Assembly: GCF_036607905.1 (NCBI RefSeq)
Contig: NZ_CP144555.1
Span: forward strand, 4,402,001-4,466,000
Direction of reading: 5' to 3'
Origin: Streptomyces sp. SCSIO 75703
Lineage (GTDB): Bacteria > Actinomycetota > Actinomycetes > Streptomycetales > Streptomycetaceae
Length of the DNA stretch: 64,000 bases
The translations under genes and the position numbers were made by a program. A model generated the notes under the pieces. It did no database searches. It was not told the DNA's origin and worked only from the letters and a program-made list of their open reading frames with translations. The stretch's first letter is position 1; every line of letters begins with the position of its first letter. Positions 8,370-16,541 of the stretch are shown in pieces.

Positions 8370-9306
8370 GACGGACGTGGCCCGGGAGCCGGGCGGGCAC
8401 CCGGCCGACGGCACGGAGGGGACCGACGGGCCCCGTGCGGGCGGCCGGGCGGGCGGGGGGACCGGCGGGGCCGCCCGCCGCGGGGACACCGGGTGGGGCC
8501 GGGTCGCCGAGGGACTGCGCGCCTACCGGCTGATCGCCGGCATGTGGCTCCGCTCCACGATGACCTACCGGGCCTCCTTCGCGCTGACCGCCTTCGGCAA
8601 CTTCGCCATGACCGCGCTGGACTTCGTGGCGATCCTGCTGATGTTCTCCCGCATCGACGCCCTCGGCGGCTACGCCCTGCCCGAGATCGCGTTCCTCTAC
8701 GGGCTCTCCGGCGTCTCCTTCGGCCTCGCCGACCTGGCGATCGGGTCGATGGACCGGCTCGGCCGGCGGGTGCGCGACGGCACGCTGGACACGTTGCTGG
8801 TGCGTCCGGCGCCGGTGCTCGCGCAGGTCGCCGCGGACCGCTTCGCGCCGCGCCGGCTGGGCCGCGTGCTCCAGGGCGGGCTGGTGCTCGGCTGGGCGCT
8901 GACCGCCGTCGACGTGGCGTGGACGCCGGCCAAGCTGGCGCTGCTGCCGCTGATGCTGGTCAGCGGCGCGGGGATCTTCGCCGCGGTGTTCGTGGCGGCG
9001 GCGGCCTTCCAGTTCGTTGCGCAGGACGCCTCCGAGGTGGCGAACGCCTTCACCTACGGGGGGACGACGCTGCTCCAGTACCCGCCCACCGTGTTCGCGC
9101 GGGAGCTGGTGCGCGGGGTGACCTTCGTGGTGCCGCTGGCCTTCGTCAACTGGCTGCCCGCGAGCCACGTCCTGGGGCGGCCGTACCCGCTGGACCTGCC
9201 CGGGTGGACGGCGTTCACGCCGCCGCTGGTGGCCGTCGCCTGCGGTGCGGCGGCCGGCCTCGCCTGGCGGGCGGGCCTTCGTTCCTACCGCAGCACAGGG
9301 AGCTGA
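8362..9306 (+). CDS. ABC-2 type transporter permease (second of two)
   Basis: A 314-residue permease partner of the preceding gene. About 50 N-terminal residues are polar and Gly-rich (a soluble extension), then come about six membrane segments with the paired-permease signature SYRLIAGMWLRSTMTYRASF-like start and VRPAPVLAQVAADRFAPR in the middle. Start GTG 8362 overlaps the upstream gene; ATG starts further in would drop the extension but keep the membrane domain. The ATPase gene follows after 2 bp. Confidence 0.87.
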   Translation: MAETDVAREPGGHPADGTEGTDGPRAGGRAGGGTGGAARRGDTGWGRVAEGLRAYRLIAGMWLRSTMTYRASFALTAFGNFAMTALDFVAILLMFSRIDALGGYALPEIAFLYGLSGVSFGLADLAIGSMDRLGRRVRDGTLDTLLVRPAPVLAQVAADRFAPRRLGRVLQGGLVLGWALTAVDVAWTPAKLALLPLMLVSGAGIFAAVFVAAAAFQFVAQDASEVANAFTYGGTTLLQYPPTVFARELVRGVTFVVPLAFVNWLPASHVLGRPYPLDLPGWTAFTPPLVAVACGAAAGLAWRAGLRSYRSTGS

Positions 9307-9308
9307 CG

Positions 9309-10367
9309 ATGCCGCACGCGACACACACCGGGAACGCCGGGAACGCCGGGAACACCCGGGCCGGCGAGGGGGGCCGGGCCGCCGCGGGGGCCACCGCTTC
9401 CGGCGGCGGCTTCATCGAGCTGGACGGGGTCGAGAAGGTCTTCGAGGTGCGCCGCAGGACCGGCCTGTTCCGGCGCGAGCGGCGGCAGGTGCGGGCGGTG
9501 GACGGGCTGTCGTTCACGGTGGCGCGCGGCGAGATGGTCGGCTACATCGGCCCCAACGGCGCCGGCAAGTCGACGACGATCAAGATGCTCACCGGCATCC
9601 TCACCCCGAGCGGCGGCCGGCTGCGGGTGGCCGGCATCGACCCGTCCCGGGAACGCACCCGGCTCGCGCACCGCATCGGCGTGGTCTTCGGACAGCGGAC
9701 GACGCTCTGGTGGGACCTGCCGCTGATCGACTCCTACCGGCTGGCGCACCGCATGTACCGCATCCCCGACGCCCGTTACCGGGAGAACCTCGACCGCTGT
9801 GTCGAACTCCTCCAGCTCGGCGCCCTGTTGGACGTGCCGGTACGGCAGCTCTCGCTGGGCCAGCGGATGCGCGGCGACATCGCGGCGGCCCTGCTGCACG
9901 ATCCGGACGTGCTGTACCTGGACGAGCCGACGATCGGCCTCGACGTGGTCTCCAAGGCCCGGGTGCGGGAGTTCCTGCGGGAGTTGAACGCCGAGCGGGG
10001 CACGACGGTGCTGCTGACCACCCACGACCTCCAGGACATCGAGCGGGTCTGCTCCCGCGTGATGGTCATCGACCACGGCCGCCTGATGTACGACGGACCC
10101 CTCGACGGCCTGCACCAGGCGGGCGAGAGCGAACGGACCCTCGTGGTGGACCTGGAACGCGAACTGCCGCCCATCGACGTGCCCGAACCCGCCCGCGTCG
10201 TCCGCGTCGAGGGGCCCCGCCAGTGGGTGGCGTTCCCGGCGTCGGAGTCGGCCGCCGACCTCGTCGCCCGGGTCGCGGCCGGCCATCCGCTGGTCGACCT
10301 GTCCGTGCGCGAGCCCGACATCGAATCCGTCATCGCCAAGATCTACGCGGAACGGACGAGCGCGTAG
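9309..10367 (+). CDS. ABC-2 exporter ATP-binding protein
   Basis: A 352-residue ATPase energising the two permeases above. After a low-complexity N-terminus containing GNAGNAGN (a small 12 bp tandem DNA repeat) come Walker A GPNGAGKST, the Q-loop FGQRTTLWWDL, the signature LSLGQRMR (instead of LSGGQ, usual for this subfamily), Walker B VLYLDEPTIGLD and the switch His in TTHDLQD. The C-terminal ~100 residues are the extra domain common to exporters of this class. The three genes are tightly packed and form one transcription unit. Confidence 0.93.
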   Translation: MPHATHTGNAGNAGNTRAGEGGRAAAGATASGGGFIELDGVEKVFEVRRRTGLFRRERRQVRAVDGLSFTVARGEMVGYIGPNGAGKSTTIKMLTGILTPSGGRLRVAGIDPSRERTRLAHRIGVVFGQRTTLWWDLPLIDSYRLAHRMYRIPDARYRENLDRCVELLQLGALLDVPVRQLSLGQRMRGDIAAALLHDPDVLYLDEPTIGLDVVSKARVREFLRELNAERGTTVLLTTHDLQDIERVCSRVMVIDHGRLMYDGPLDGLHQAGESERTLVVDLERELPPIDVPEPARVVRVEGPRQWVAFPASESAADLVARVAAGHPLVDLSVREPDIESVIAKIYAERTSA

Positions 10368-10387
10368 TGCCCGGGGCGCCGAACTCG

Positions 10388-10393
10388 TAGGCT
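10388..10393 (+). promoter_or_regulatory. Putative -10 (TAGGCT), leaderless DUF1707 gene
   Basis: TAGGCT is 7 nt before the ATG at 10401; no ribosome site is seen, so a leaderless transcript is likely. Confidence 0.45.
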
Positions 10394-10400
10394 GCTGTCC

Positions 10401-11189
10401 ATGACCGACGACGTACCGGAGCTGCGCGCATCCGACGCCGACCGTGAACGAGTCGCCGAGGTCCTGCGGGACGCCCTCGCCGAGGGCCGCCTGGACATGG
10501 CGGAGTTCGAGGAACGGCTGGACGCGACCTACCGGGCGCGTACCTACGGCGAGTTGACGCCGATCACCCGTGACCTGCCGACCGGCGCGACCGTCGCGAG
10601 CGCCGCGCCGCGCTCCGAGGCACCGGCCCGCGCCGAGGGCTGGGCGAGCCGGATCACCGGCGGTGAGGGCTCCTCGTCCTGGGCCGTGGCCCTGCTCTCC
10701 GGTTTCCAGCGCCGGGGGCGCTGGACGGTTCCCAAGCGCTTCACCTGCTACGCCCTGCTGGGCGGCGGCGAGGTCGACCTGCGGGACGCGGACTTCGCCG
10801 AGCGCGAGGTCGTCATCACCTGCGTGACGGTCATGGGCGGCGTCAACGTGATCGTGCCGCCCGGCGTCGAGGTCTCGGTGAACGGTTTCGGCGTCATGGG
10901 CGGCTTCGACCAGCGCGAGGACGGGGTCGCCGGGGACCCGGGCGCGCCGCGCGTGATCGTGAAGGGCTTCGCCTTCTGGGGCGGGGTCGGGGTGGTGCGC
11001 AAGCTGCCGCGGGCCGAGAAGCAGCGGCTGAAGGAGGAGCGCCGCCGGGAGAAGAGGGCGCGCGGCGACCGGGACCTGGAGGGGGGCTCCGGGCGCGGGA
11101 TGCTGGAGGGCCGGGGGGAGCGGTCCGACCCGTTCGGCAAGGACGGGCAGGGGTCGCGGGAGACGGAGCGGGAGCGGCGCGAGGACTGA
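10401..11189 (+). CDS. DUF1707 protein with LiaF-like C-terminal domain
   Basis: A 262-residue protein. Residues 5-60 are a DUF1707 domain (RASDADRERVAEVLRDALAEGRLDMAEFEERL). Residues ~115-200 form a beta-rich repeat domain (VDLRDADFAEREVVITC, VMGGVNVIVPPGVEV, GFGVMGGFDQR) like the C-terminal domain of LiaF/VraT-type cell-envelope stress sensors. The last ~60 residues are highly charged and repetitive (Lys/Arg/Glu). No membrane span is visible, so it is probably cytoplasmic. It may regulate an envelope response; that is inference from the domain only. Confidence 0.85.
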   Translation: MTDDVPELRASDADRERVAEVLRDALAEGRLDMAEFEERLDATYRARTYGELTPITRDLPTGATVASAAPRSEAPARAEGWASRITGGEGSSSWAVALLSGFQRRGRWTVPKRFTCYALLGGGEVDLRDADFAEREVVITCVTVMGGVNVIVPPGVEVSVNGFGVMGGFDQREDGVAGDPGAPRVIVKGFAFWGGVGVVRKLPRAEKQRLKEERRREKRARGDRDLEGGSGRGMLEGRGERSDPFGKDGQGSRETERERRED

Positions 11190-11227
11190 CGTCGGGCGCC
11201 CGGGGAGCCTGTCCGGGGCGCCGCGAT

Positions 11228-11257
11228 GCCGTGAGCCGGGGTGCCGTGAGCCGGGGT
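11228..11257 (+). repeat. Two tandem 15 bp repeats in an intergenic spacer
   Basis: GCCGTGAGCCGGGGT occurs twice in tandem (11228 and 11243) and a third, diverged copy follows. It lies in the 173 bp spacer between the converging genes ending at 11189 and 11363. No other element is apparent in the spacer. Confidence 0.7.
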
Positions 11258-11362
11258 GCCGTGACGCGGGGCGCCGCGGCGGAGGCCGGGAGCGTGCCGC
11301 GGGTGTGCCCCGGACCGCGCCGGCCCCCGCTCGGAGGCGGACTTCCCGCTTCCCGGACCCGC

Positions 11363-12730
11363 TCAGAGGCGGGCCGGGGCCGCCCCCTTCAGGCTGCGCA
11401 GGTCGAGCACCTCGGCCATCCGCTCGTAGCCCCGGTCGTTGGGGTGCAGGTGGTCGCCGCAGTCGTAGTCGGCCCGCAGCCGGCGCGGGTCGTACGGGTC
11501 GCGCAGCGCCTTGTCGAAGTCGACCACCTCGTCGAAGACCTTCCCGGAGCGGATCCGCGCGTTGATCTCCTGCCGCATGGTCTCGCGGGCGGCGGTGTAC
11601 CCGCCGTGCCCGCCGAACGGCGTCACCGTCGCGCCGACGACCTTCAGTCCCCGGGCGTGCGCCAGGTCCACCATGGTCCGGAGCCCTTCGAGGACGCCGT
11701 CCCGGTCGGCCAGCTCGGGGCTGTTGAGGATGTCGTTGACGCCGAGGGCGATGACGACGGCCTTGACGTTGGTGCGGCCGAGGACGTCCCGGGGGAAGCG
11801 GCTGACCCCGCTCGGGTTGTCGGCGGGCCGCCCGGACCGGCTGGTCAGTACGCGGTTCCCGCTGATCCCCTGGTTGACGACGCTGTAGCGGGGCACGTCG
11901 GCACCGGCCTCGGCCGCCGTGCGCAGCCGCTGCGCGAGGTGGTCGGGCCAGCGGTGGTTGGCGTCCACCGTGGACGCGTACCCGTCGGTGATCGAGTCGC
12001 CGAAGGCGACGACCGTCCCCACGGCCTCGTTGCTCAGCACGTCCAGCGCGGTCAGGTAGCGCCAGTACGGCGTCTGCTGGCCGTACGGCGCTGCCGTCGG
12101 GTCCTCGGTGTGGTCGCCGTCGGCCAGGTAGCTGGTCTGCCGGGCGAAGGGGTGGTACGTCACCGGGCCCGACGTACCGTCGGAGAAGAGCGTGACCAGC
12201 ACGTCCGCGCCGTAGGGGACGGGGACGCGGGCCGCGTCGCTCATCACCTCGCCGCCCGGCGGGACGACGACGCGGGCGCTGCCGCCGAAGGTGAGCCGGC
12301 GCATGCTGCCCGGGGCCGCCGCGGCCGTGCCGGGGCCCGCGGCCAGGGCGAGCGAGGCGTGCGAGACGGTCAGCGGGGACTGGCCGTAGAGGTTGGAGAG
12401 GGTGATGCGGGCGGCGGTGCCGCCGACGGAGACGTGGACGACGTTGCGGACCGAACGGCCCGCCAGTCCGGTCGTCTCCGTGCCCGGTTCCGCCGCCGCG
12501 GGGGAGGCGGACCAGGCGCCGACCCAGGTGCCGGTGGACGCGGGCGCGGCTTCGTTGTGGGGCAGGCGGCTGCCCGCGGGCTGTGCGGCGCGGCTCTGCG
12601 CGCCACCGCCGGAGGAGGTGGTGGCGTAGATCGCGGCGGAGATGGCGACGATCAGAGCGACGATCGCGGCCAGCAGGGCACGGTGTTGGGTGGGGCTGAC
12701 GCTCGCACCCCGGTCACGACCCCGGGTCAT
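11363..12730 (-). CDS. Secreted/anchored SGNH-GDSL hydrolase
   Basis: A 455-residue extracytoplasmic esterase/lipase-type hydrolase. A signal anchor (ALLAAIVALIVAISAAIY) lies near residues 18-36. After a ~170-residue N-terminal beta-rich domain (GTWVGAWSASP start, typical of this actinomycete group) comes the SGNH core: block I GDSITDGYAS, block III LGVNDILN and block V DHLHPND. These give the Ser, Gly, Asn and Asp-His residues needed for activity. ATG 12730 is preferred over an upstream start because GAGGAG lies about 10 nt before it. Natural substrate unknown. Confidence 0.9.
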   Translation of the reverse strand: MTRGRDRGASVSPTQHRALLAAIVALIVAISAAIYATTSSGGGAQSRAAQPAGSRLPHNEAAPASTGTWVGAWSASPAAAEPGTETTGLAGRSVRNVVHVSVGGTAARITLSNLYGQSPLTVSHASLALAAGPGTAAAAPGSMRRLTFGGSARVVVPPGGEVMSDAARVPVPYGADVLVTLFSDGTSGPVTYHPFARQTSYLADGDHTEDPTAAPYGQQTPYWRYLTALDVLSNEAVGTVVAFGDSITDGYASTVDANHRWPDHLAQRLRTAAEAGADVPRYSVVNQGISGNRVLTSRSGRPADNPSGVSRFPRDVLGRTNVKAVVIALGVNDILNSPELADRDGVLEGLRTMVDLAHARGLKVVGATVTPFGGHGGYTAARETMRQEINARIRSGKVFDEVVDFDKALRDPYDPRRLRADYDCGDHLHPNDRGYERMAEVLDLRSLKGAAPARL

Positions 12731-12852
12731 GCTGTGTTGTTCTCCTCGGGCGAGGGGGAGCACCGAGGCTCCGGTCCGATGTGCCCATGATGGGGCATGG
12801 GCCGGGTGGAGGGCGCGGGGACCCCGGGCCTTCTCCCCTCCCTCAGACGCCG

Positions 12853-12871
12853 GGAACGGATGATCCGTTCC
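12853..12871. promoter_or_regulatory. Perfect 19 bp palindrome in a divergent promoter region
   Basis: GGAACGGAT (12853-12861), one central G, then ATCCGTTCC (12863-12871). It lies between the divergent starts of the SGNH hydrolase (12730) and the DUF445 gene (12902), 30 bp before the latter. Candidate operator for an unknown dimeric regulator, or a leader hairpin. Confidence 0.5.
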
Positions 12872-12901
12872 GTCCGCCGGTCAGGAAGGGACAATGGTGA
12901 G

Positions 12902-14449
12902 GTGACGGACCGGCGACGGGTGGAGCGGATGGAACGGGCGAAGGCGCGGCCTGCGGAGGACACGGGCGCCTCCGACGGGCGCGGCCCGGAAGGGCGCGGC
13001 CCGGAAGAGCGCGGGGCGGAAGGGCGCGGGGCGGAAGGGCGCGGGGCGGGCGGGGCCGGTGGGACCACCGGGGCCGCCGGTACCGACGGGACGGAGGGGG
13101 GCGCCGTCGCGGACCCCACCGCGAGCCCCGCCCCGGGCTCCGCCTCCGACCCCGCCCCCTCCGGCGGTGCCCCCCGCCACCGCTCGATGGCCGTCTTCAG
13201 CGCGGCCGACGAGGAGAAGCGCCGCGGCGTGCGCCGGATGAAGATCACCGCCACCGGCCTGCTGCTCTTCGTCGCCCTCGTCTACGTCCTCGCCGAATGG
13301 GCCTCTCACCAGGGCGCCGGCCCCTGGGCGGGGTACGTCTCCGCCGCCGCCGAGGCCGGCATGGTCGGCGCGCTGGCCGACTGGTTCGCGGTCACCGCCC
13401 TCTTCCGTCGGCCGCTCGGCCTGCCCATCCCGCACACGGCGATCATCCCGCACAAGAAGGACCAGCTCGGCGTCTCGCTGGGGGAGTTCGTCGGCGAGAA
13501 CTTCCTCTCCGAGGACGTGGTGCGACGGCGGCTGCGCGCGGTCGGCATCGGCAGCCGCCTCGGCGCCTGGCTCGCCGTGCCCGAACACGCCGACCGCGTC
13601 ACCGCCGAGCTGTCCGCCGCCCTGCGCGGCGCCCTGACCGTGCTGCGCGACTCCGACGTCCAGGCGGTGGTCGGCGAGGCCGTCACCCGGCGGGCGGGCG
13701 CGCGGGAGATCGGCCCCGGCCTCGGCAAGATGCTGGACCGGATCGTGGCCGACGGCGGCCACACCCGCGCCGTCGACCTGGTCGTCACCCGCGCCCACGA
13801 CTGGCTGGTGCTGCACGGTGAGTCCGTGATGAACGCCGTCCAGGGCGGCGCCCCCGGCTGGACCCCGCGCTTCGTCGACCGCAAGGTGGGCGAACGCGTC
13901 TACCGCGAGCTGCTGCGCTTCGTCACCGAGATGCGTGACATGCCCGCCCACCCGGCGCGCGGCGCCCTCGACCGCTTCCTCACCGACTTCGCCTCCGACC
14001 TCCAGTCCGACACCGAGACCCGGGCGCGGGTGGAGCGGCTGAAAGCCGAGGTGCTCGCCCGCGACGAGGTCCAGGACCTGATCGCCTCCGCCTGGACGGC
14101 CGTACGTTCCATGATCGTGTCGGCCGCGGAGGACGAGCGCAGCGAACTGCGCACGCGGGTCCGCGCCGCGCTGCTGTCGCTGGGCGCCCGGATGGCCTCC
14201 GACGCCCGGGTGCAGGGGAAGGTGGACCAGTGGGTGGAGGGCGCGGCGGTGTACGTCGTCACCACCTACCGCCGCGAGATCACGTCCCTGATCACCGACA
14301 CCGTGGCCGGCTGGGACGCCGAGCACACCACCCGGAAGATCGAGGCGCACATCGGCCGCGACCTCCAGTTCATCCGCATCAACGGCACCGTGGTCGGCTC
14401 GCTCGCCGGGCTGCTGATCTACACGCTCTCCCGCATATTGGGTGCGTAG
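12902..14449 (+). CDS. DUF445 family membrane protein
   Basis: A 515-residue protein of the DUF445 (YjiN-like) family. GTG 12902 is taken as start because AGGAAGGG and GGTGAG lie before it; the true start could be a later Met. The first ~105 residues are low-complexity (repeats of GRGPEGRGPEERGAEGRGAE). The conserved part begins at RRGVRRMKITATGLL and has membrane helices at both ends (LLLFVALVYVLAEWA; GSLAGLLIYTLSRIL), with the long region between predicted helical, and includes AGMVGALADWFAVTALFRRPLGLPIPHTAIIP, the family hallmark. Function unknown. Confidence 0.88.
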   Translation: MTDRRRVERMERAKARPAEDTGASDGRGPEGRGPEERGAEGRGAEGRGAGGAGGTTGAAGTDGTEGGAVADPTASPAPGSASDPAPSGGAPRHRSMAVFSAADEEKRRGVRRMKITATGLLLFVALVYVLAEWASHQGAGPWAGYVSAAAEAGMVGALADWFAVTALFRRPLGLPIPHTAIIPHKKDQLGVSLGEFVGENFLSEDVVRRRLRAVGIGSRLGAWLAVPEHADRVTAELSAALRGALTVLRDSDVQAVVGEAVTRRAGAREIGPGLGKMLDRIVADGGHTRAVDLVVTRAHDWLVLHGESVMNAVQGGAPGWTPRFVDRKVGERVYRELLRFVTEMRDMPAHPARGALDRFLTDFASDLQSDTETRARVERLKAEVLARDEVQDLIASAWTAVRSMIVSAAEDERSELRTRVRAALLSLGARMASDARVQGKVDQWVEGAAVYVVTTYRREITSLITDTVAGWDAEHTTRKIEAHIGRDLQFIRINGTVVGSLAGLLIYTLSRILGA

Positions 14450-14460
14450 CCCCGGATCGG

Positions 14461-14499
14461 GCCCCTCCCCGGTGCGGGGTGTCCGCGCGGGGGAGGGGC
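14461..14499. terminator. Hairpin after the DUF445 gene
   Basis: GCCCCTCCCC (14461-14470) pairs with GGGGAGGGGC (14490-14499); a 19 nt loop makes it weaker than the other terminators in the window. Confidence 0.5.
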
Positions 14500-14705
14500 G
14501 CGACGGCGAGGGAGCCATGCCGGCGCAGTCGTCGGCCCGGTGCCCGCGCCCCCTCGGGACCGTCACCACCGCCGTGCCGGCGCGGCTGGACCGGCCGCCC
14601 TGGGAGGGCGTCCGGGGCGGACGGGGACGCCGGGGGTGAGCAGACGCCGGGAGCGGGCAACGCGAGGGTGTGAGGCCGGGTGGGCCGGCCGTGAGGAGGC
14701 GCACG

Positions 14706-15080
14706 ATGACCGTCCGCAGGATCGTCCCCGACATCCCGGTCGTGTCCGGGGAGCACCTGGACGCCAACCGGGACTTCTACGGCCTCCTGGGCTTCGAGGA
14801 GGTCATGCACCTGGGCTGGGTGACGACCCTGGCCTCCCCGTCCAACCCCACCGCCCAGATCAGCTTCCTCACCGAGGACCCCGGCGCGCCGGTCGTCCCC
14901 GACCTCAGCGTCGAGGTGGCGGACGTCGACGGGGTGTACGCCCGCCTGGCCGCGGCGGGCGCCGAGATCGTCCGGGACATCCGGGACGAGGAGTGGGGCG
15001 TACGGCGCTTCTTCGTCCGGGACCCGAACGGGCGGGTGGTGAACGTCCTCACCCACGGGGCGGGCGGGACCGGGGGCTGA
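14706..15080 (+). CDS. VOC superfamily (glyoxalase/bleomycin-resistance fold) protein
   Basis: A 124-residue protein of one paired beta-alpha-beta-beta-beta unit. The pattern VPDIPVVSGEHLDANRDFYGLLGFEEV at the start and WGVRRFFVRDPNGRVVNVL at the end is typical of the glyoxalase fold. ATG 14706 has GAGGAGGC about 8 nt upstream. Substrate and metal cannot be inferred. It stands alone; a decayed YCII-family gene follows. Confidence 0.9.
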   Translation: MTVRRIVPDIPVVSGEHLDANRDFYGLLGFEEVMHLGWVTTLASPSNPTAQISFLTEDPGAPVVPDLSVEVADVDGVYARLAAAGAEIVRDIRDEEWGVRRFFVRDPNGRVVNVLTHGAGGTGG

Positions 15081-15265
15081 CCCGTCGGTGCGGCCCCCGG
15101 GACGGGTGCGCTCAGGGCGCGGCGGACCGCGGTGTCCGGGCCCGCGGGGCGCGGTGGGCTCAGGCCCGCCGGCCGGCGACCGCCCAGGGGGTCAGGGCTC
15201 CGCCCTGCCGCCCTCCTCCGCCTCGCGACGCACGGCACCGGACCCCCCTCCCTGATCCGGCCTGA

Positions 15266-15490
15266 TCCAGACGAAAGACCCTGGGCTCCGGCAGCCCCGC
15301 CGACCTGGAACCGCCCGGCCGCGACGACCTCATCGCGTACGGGCCGCTGCTGTCCGACGCCGGGGACGCCTGGCTCGGCACGGCGGCGCTCGTACGGGCA
15401 CCGGACGCGCGGGCGGCGCGCGGGCTCCTGACGGCGGAGCGGTACGCCGCCGTCGAGGTGCACCGCCGGGAGGCCGGCGGCCGGCGGTGA
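15266..15490 (+). pseudogene. YCII-family gene remnant (C-terminal part only)
   Basis: The frame ending with TGA at 15488-15490 reads LIAYGPLLSDAGDAWLGTAALV, then DARAARGLLTAERYAAVEVH, which matches the second half of YCII/YciI-related domains (GPL..., then ..ADRY..VEV.). The frame is blocked upstream by a stop at 15263 and has no plausible start codon, and the N-terminal half cannot be found in the other frames. I read it as a decayed gene. The rest of the gap between 15081 and 15634 shows no gene. Confidence 0.55.
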
Positions 15491-15531
15491 CAAAGAGCCA
15501 CCCCACTCACCCGAACGAGTGAGGCGCAGGT

Positions 15532-15556
15532 CACACCCTCGGTCGCGGTCGGTGTG
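15532..15556. promoter_or_regulatory. Inverted repeat upstream of the AhpD-like gene
   Basis: CACACC (15532-15537) and GGTGTG (15551-15556) face each other about 80 bp before the AhpD-like start. A possible regulator site; weak evidence. Confidence 0.25.
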
Positions 15557-15634
15557 TCACATCCGGAAGCGGTGTTCCGTCGTCAGGAGGCAACGCGCAA
15601 CGGCGCACCAGCGACACCCACGGAGGACGCCACG

Positions 15635-16105
15635 ATGGACGCCCGTCTCGACCTGTTCGGCACCCCGCTCGCGGGCAAGGTCCTGCGACACCTCAACTCG
15701 GCGAGCAAGGTCATCGGTGACTCGACGCTCCCGGCCGCCACACAGGAACTCGTGAAGATCCGCGCCAGCCAGATCAACGGCTGCGGCTTCTGCCTCGACA
15801 TGCACACCAAGGACGCCGCGAAGGCGGGGGAGACCTCGCTGCGCCTGAACCTCGTCGCGGCCTGGCGGGAGGCCACGGTCTTCACCGACGCCGAGCGCGC
15901 CGCCCTCGAACTCGCCGAGCAGGGCACCCGCGTCGCCGACGGCACCGGCGTCTGCGACGAGGTCTGGGCGGAGGCCGCCAGGCACTACGACGAGGAACAG
16001 CTCGCGGCCCTCGTCTCCATCATCGCCGTGATCAACGCCTACAACCGCCTCAACATCCTCACCCGCCAGCCGGCCGGCGCCTACGAACCGGGCATGTTCG
16101 GCTGA
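15635..16105 (+). CDS. AhpD-like carboxymuconolactone decarboxylase family protein
   Basis: A 156-residue all-helical protein of the CMD/AhpD superfamily. The redox motif is NGCGFCLDMH (CxxC plus His three residues on), which in AhpD relatives supports thiol-disulfide or peroxidase chemistry. ATG 15635 has GGAGG about 9 nt before. The gene stands alone; the SigJ-type sigma gene that often accompanies such genes in actinomycetes is absent here. A 7 bp hairpin follows the stop codon. Confidence 0.92.
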   Translation: MDARLDLFGTPLAGKVLRHLNSASKVIGDSTLPAATQELVKIRASQINGCGFCLDMHTKDAAKAGETSLRLNLVAAWREATVFTDAERAALELAEQGTRVADGTGVCDEVWAEAARHYDEEQLAALVSIIAVINAYNRLNILTRQPAGAYEPGMFG

Positions 16106-16113
16106 CGCTCCGC

Positions 16114-16131
16114 GAAGCGCCGTCGCGCTTC
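16114..16131. terminator. Short hairpin after the AhpD-like gene
   Basis: GAAGCGC (16114-16120), loop CGTC, GCGCTTC (16125-16131). Weak terminator candidate. Confidence 0.4.
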
Positions 16132-16321
16132 AGGCAGCCACCTCGTCGATCTCGCCGATGTGTGCCTGTAGCGCGCCGGTGAGGTCTTCCAGCCCGCCTT
16201 CCGGCGGGACGAAGCCGAACGTGGTGCGCCGGGCGTCGGGGCCCGTCACGTCCTCCTTCGCCAGGAGACGCAGCGCGCGGTGCCGTTGACTCCGCTCACG
16301 GCCGGTGCCCGGCCGTGGCAT
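16130..16321 (-). CDS. Small unassigned ORF, possibly a gene remnant
   Basis: A 63-codon frame on the minus strand whose second half has strong Streptomyces codon bias (RRTTFGFVPPEGG, then LEDLTGALQAHIGEIDEVAA). No ribosome site precedes the ATG and I do not recognise the sequence; it looks like the C-terminal end of something larger. Between it and the HAD gene (16322-16541) I see no gene. It borders the accessory island, so it may be debris of a past insertion. Confidence 0.25.
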   Translation of the reverse strand: MPRPGTGRERSQRHRALRLLAKEDVTGPDARRTTFGFVPPEGGLEDLTGALQAHIGEIDEVAA

Positions 16322-16541
16322 GACACCCAGGCCACGGGCACCGGCACCACTCGGGGAACCGGGAACAACGGCCGGCCCAGGGACCAGCGGCTCTCCCGGG
16401 GCATCTCCCTTCGGCAGCGGGTCCGCTTCCCCGACGAGCCGAGGGGGCGCGCCCCACAGCCGAGGACCGCGTCCTGAAGCGGGACGTCACCGGGGTACGC
16501 GGACAACCCCGCGCCACCCTCGGTCTCACTGTCACCGACGG

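Noticed and set aside
14540..15265. A plus-strand frame spanning the VOC gene and beyond.
   Set aside because: It is the shifted shadow of the VOC gene and continues through non-coding sequence.
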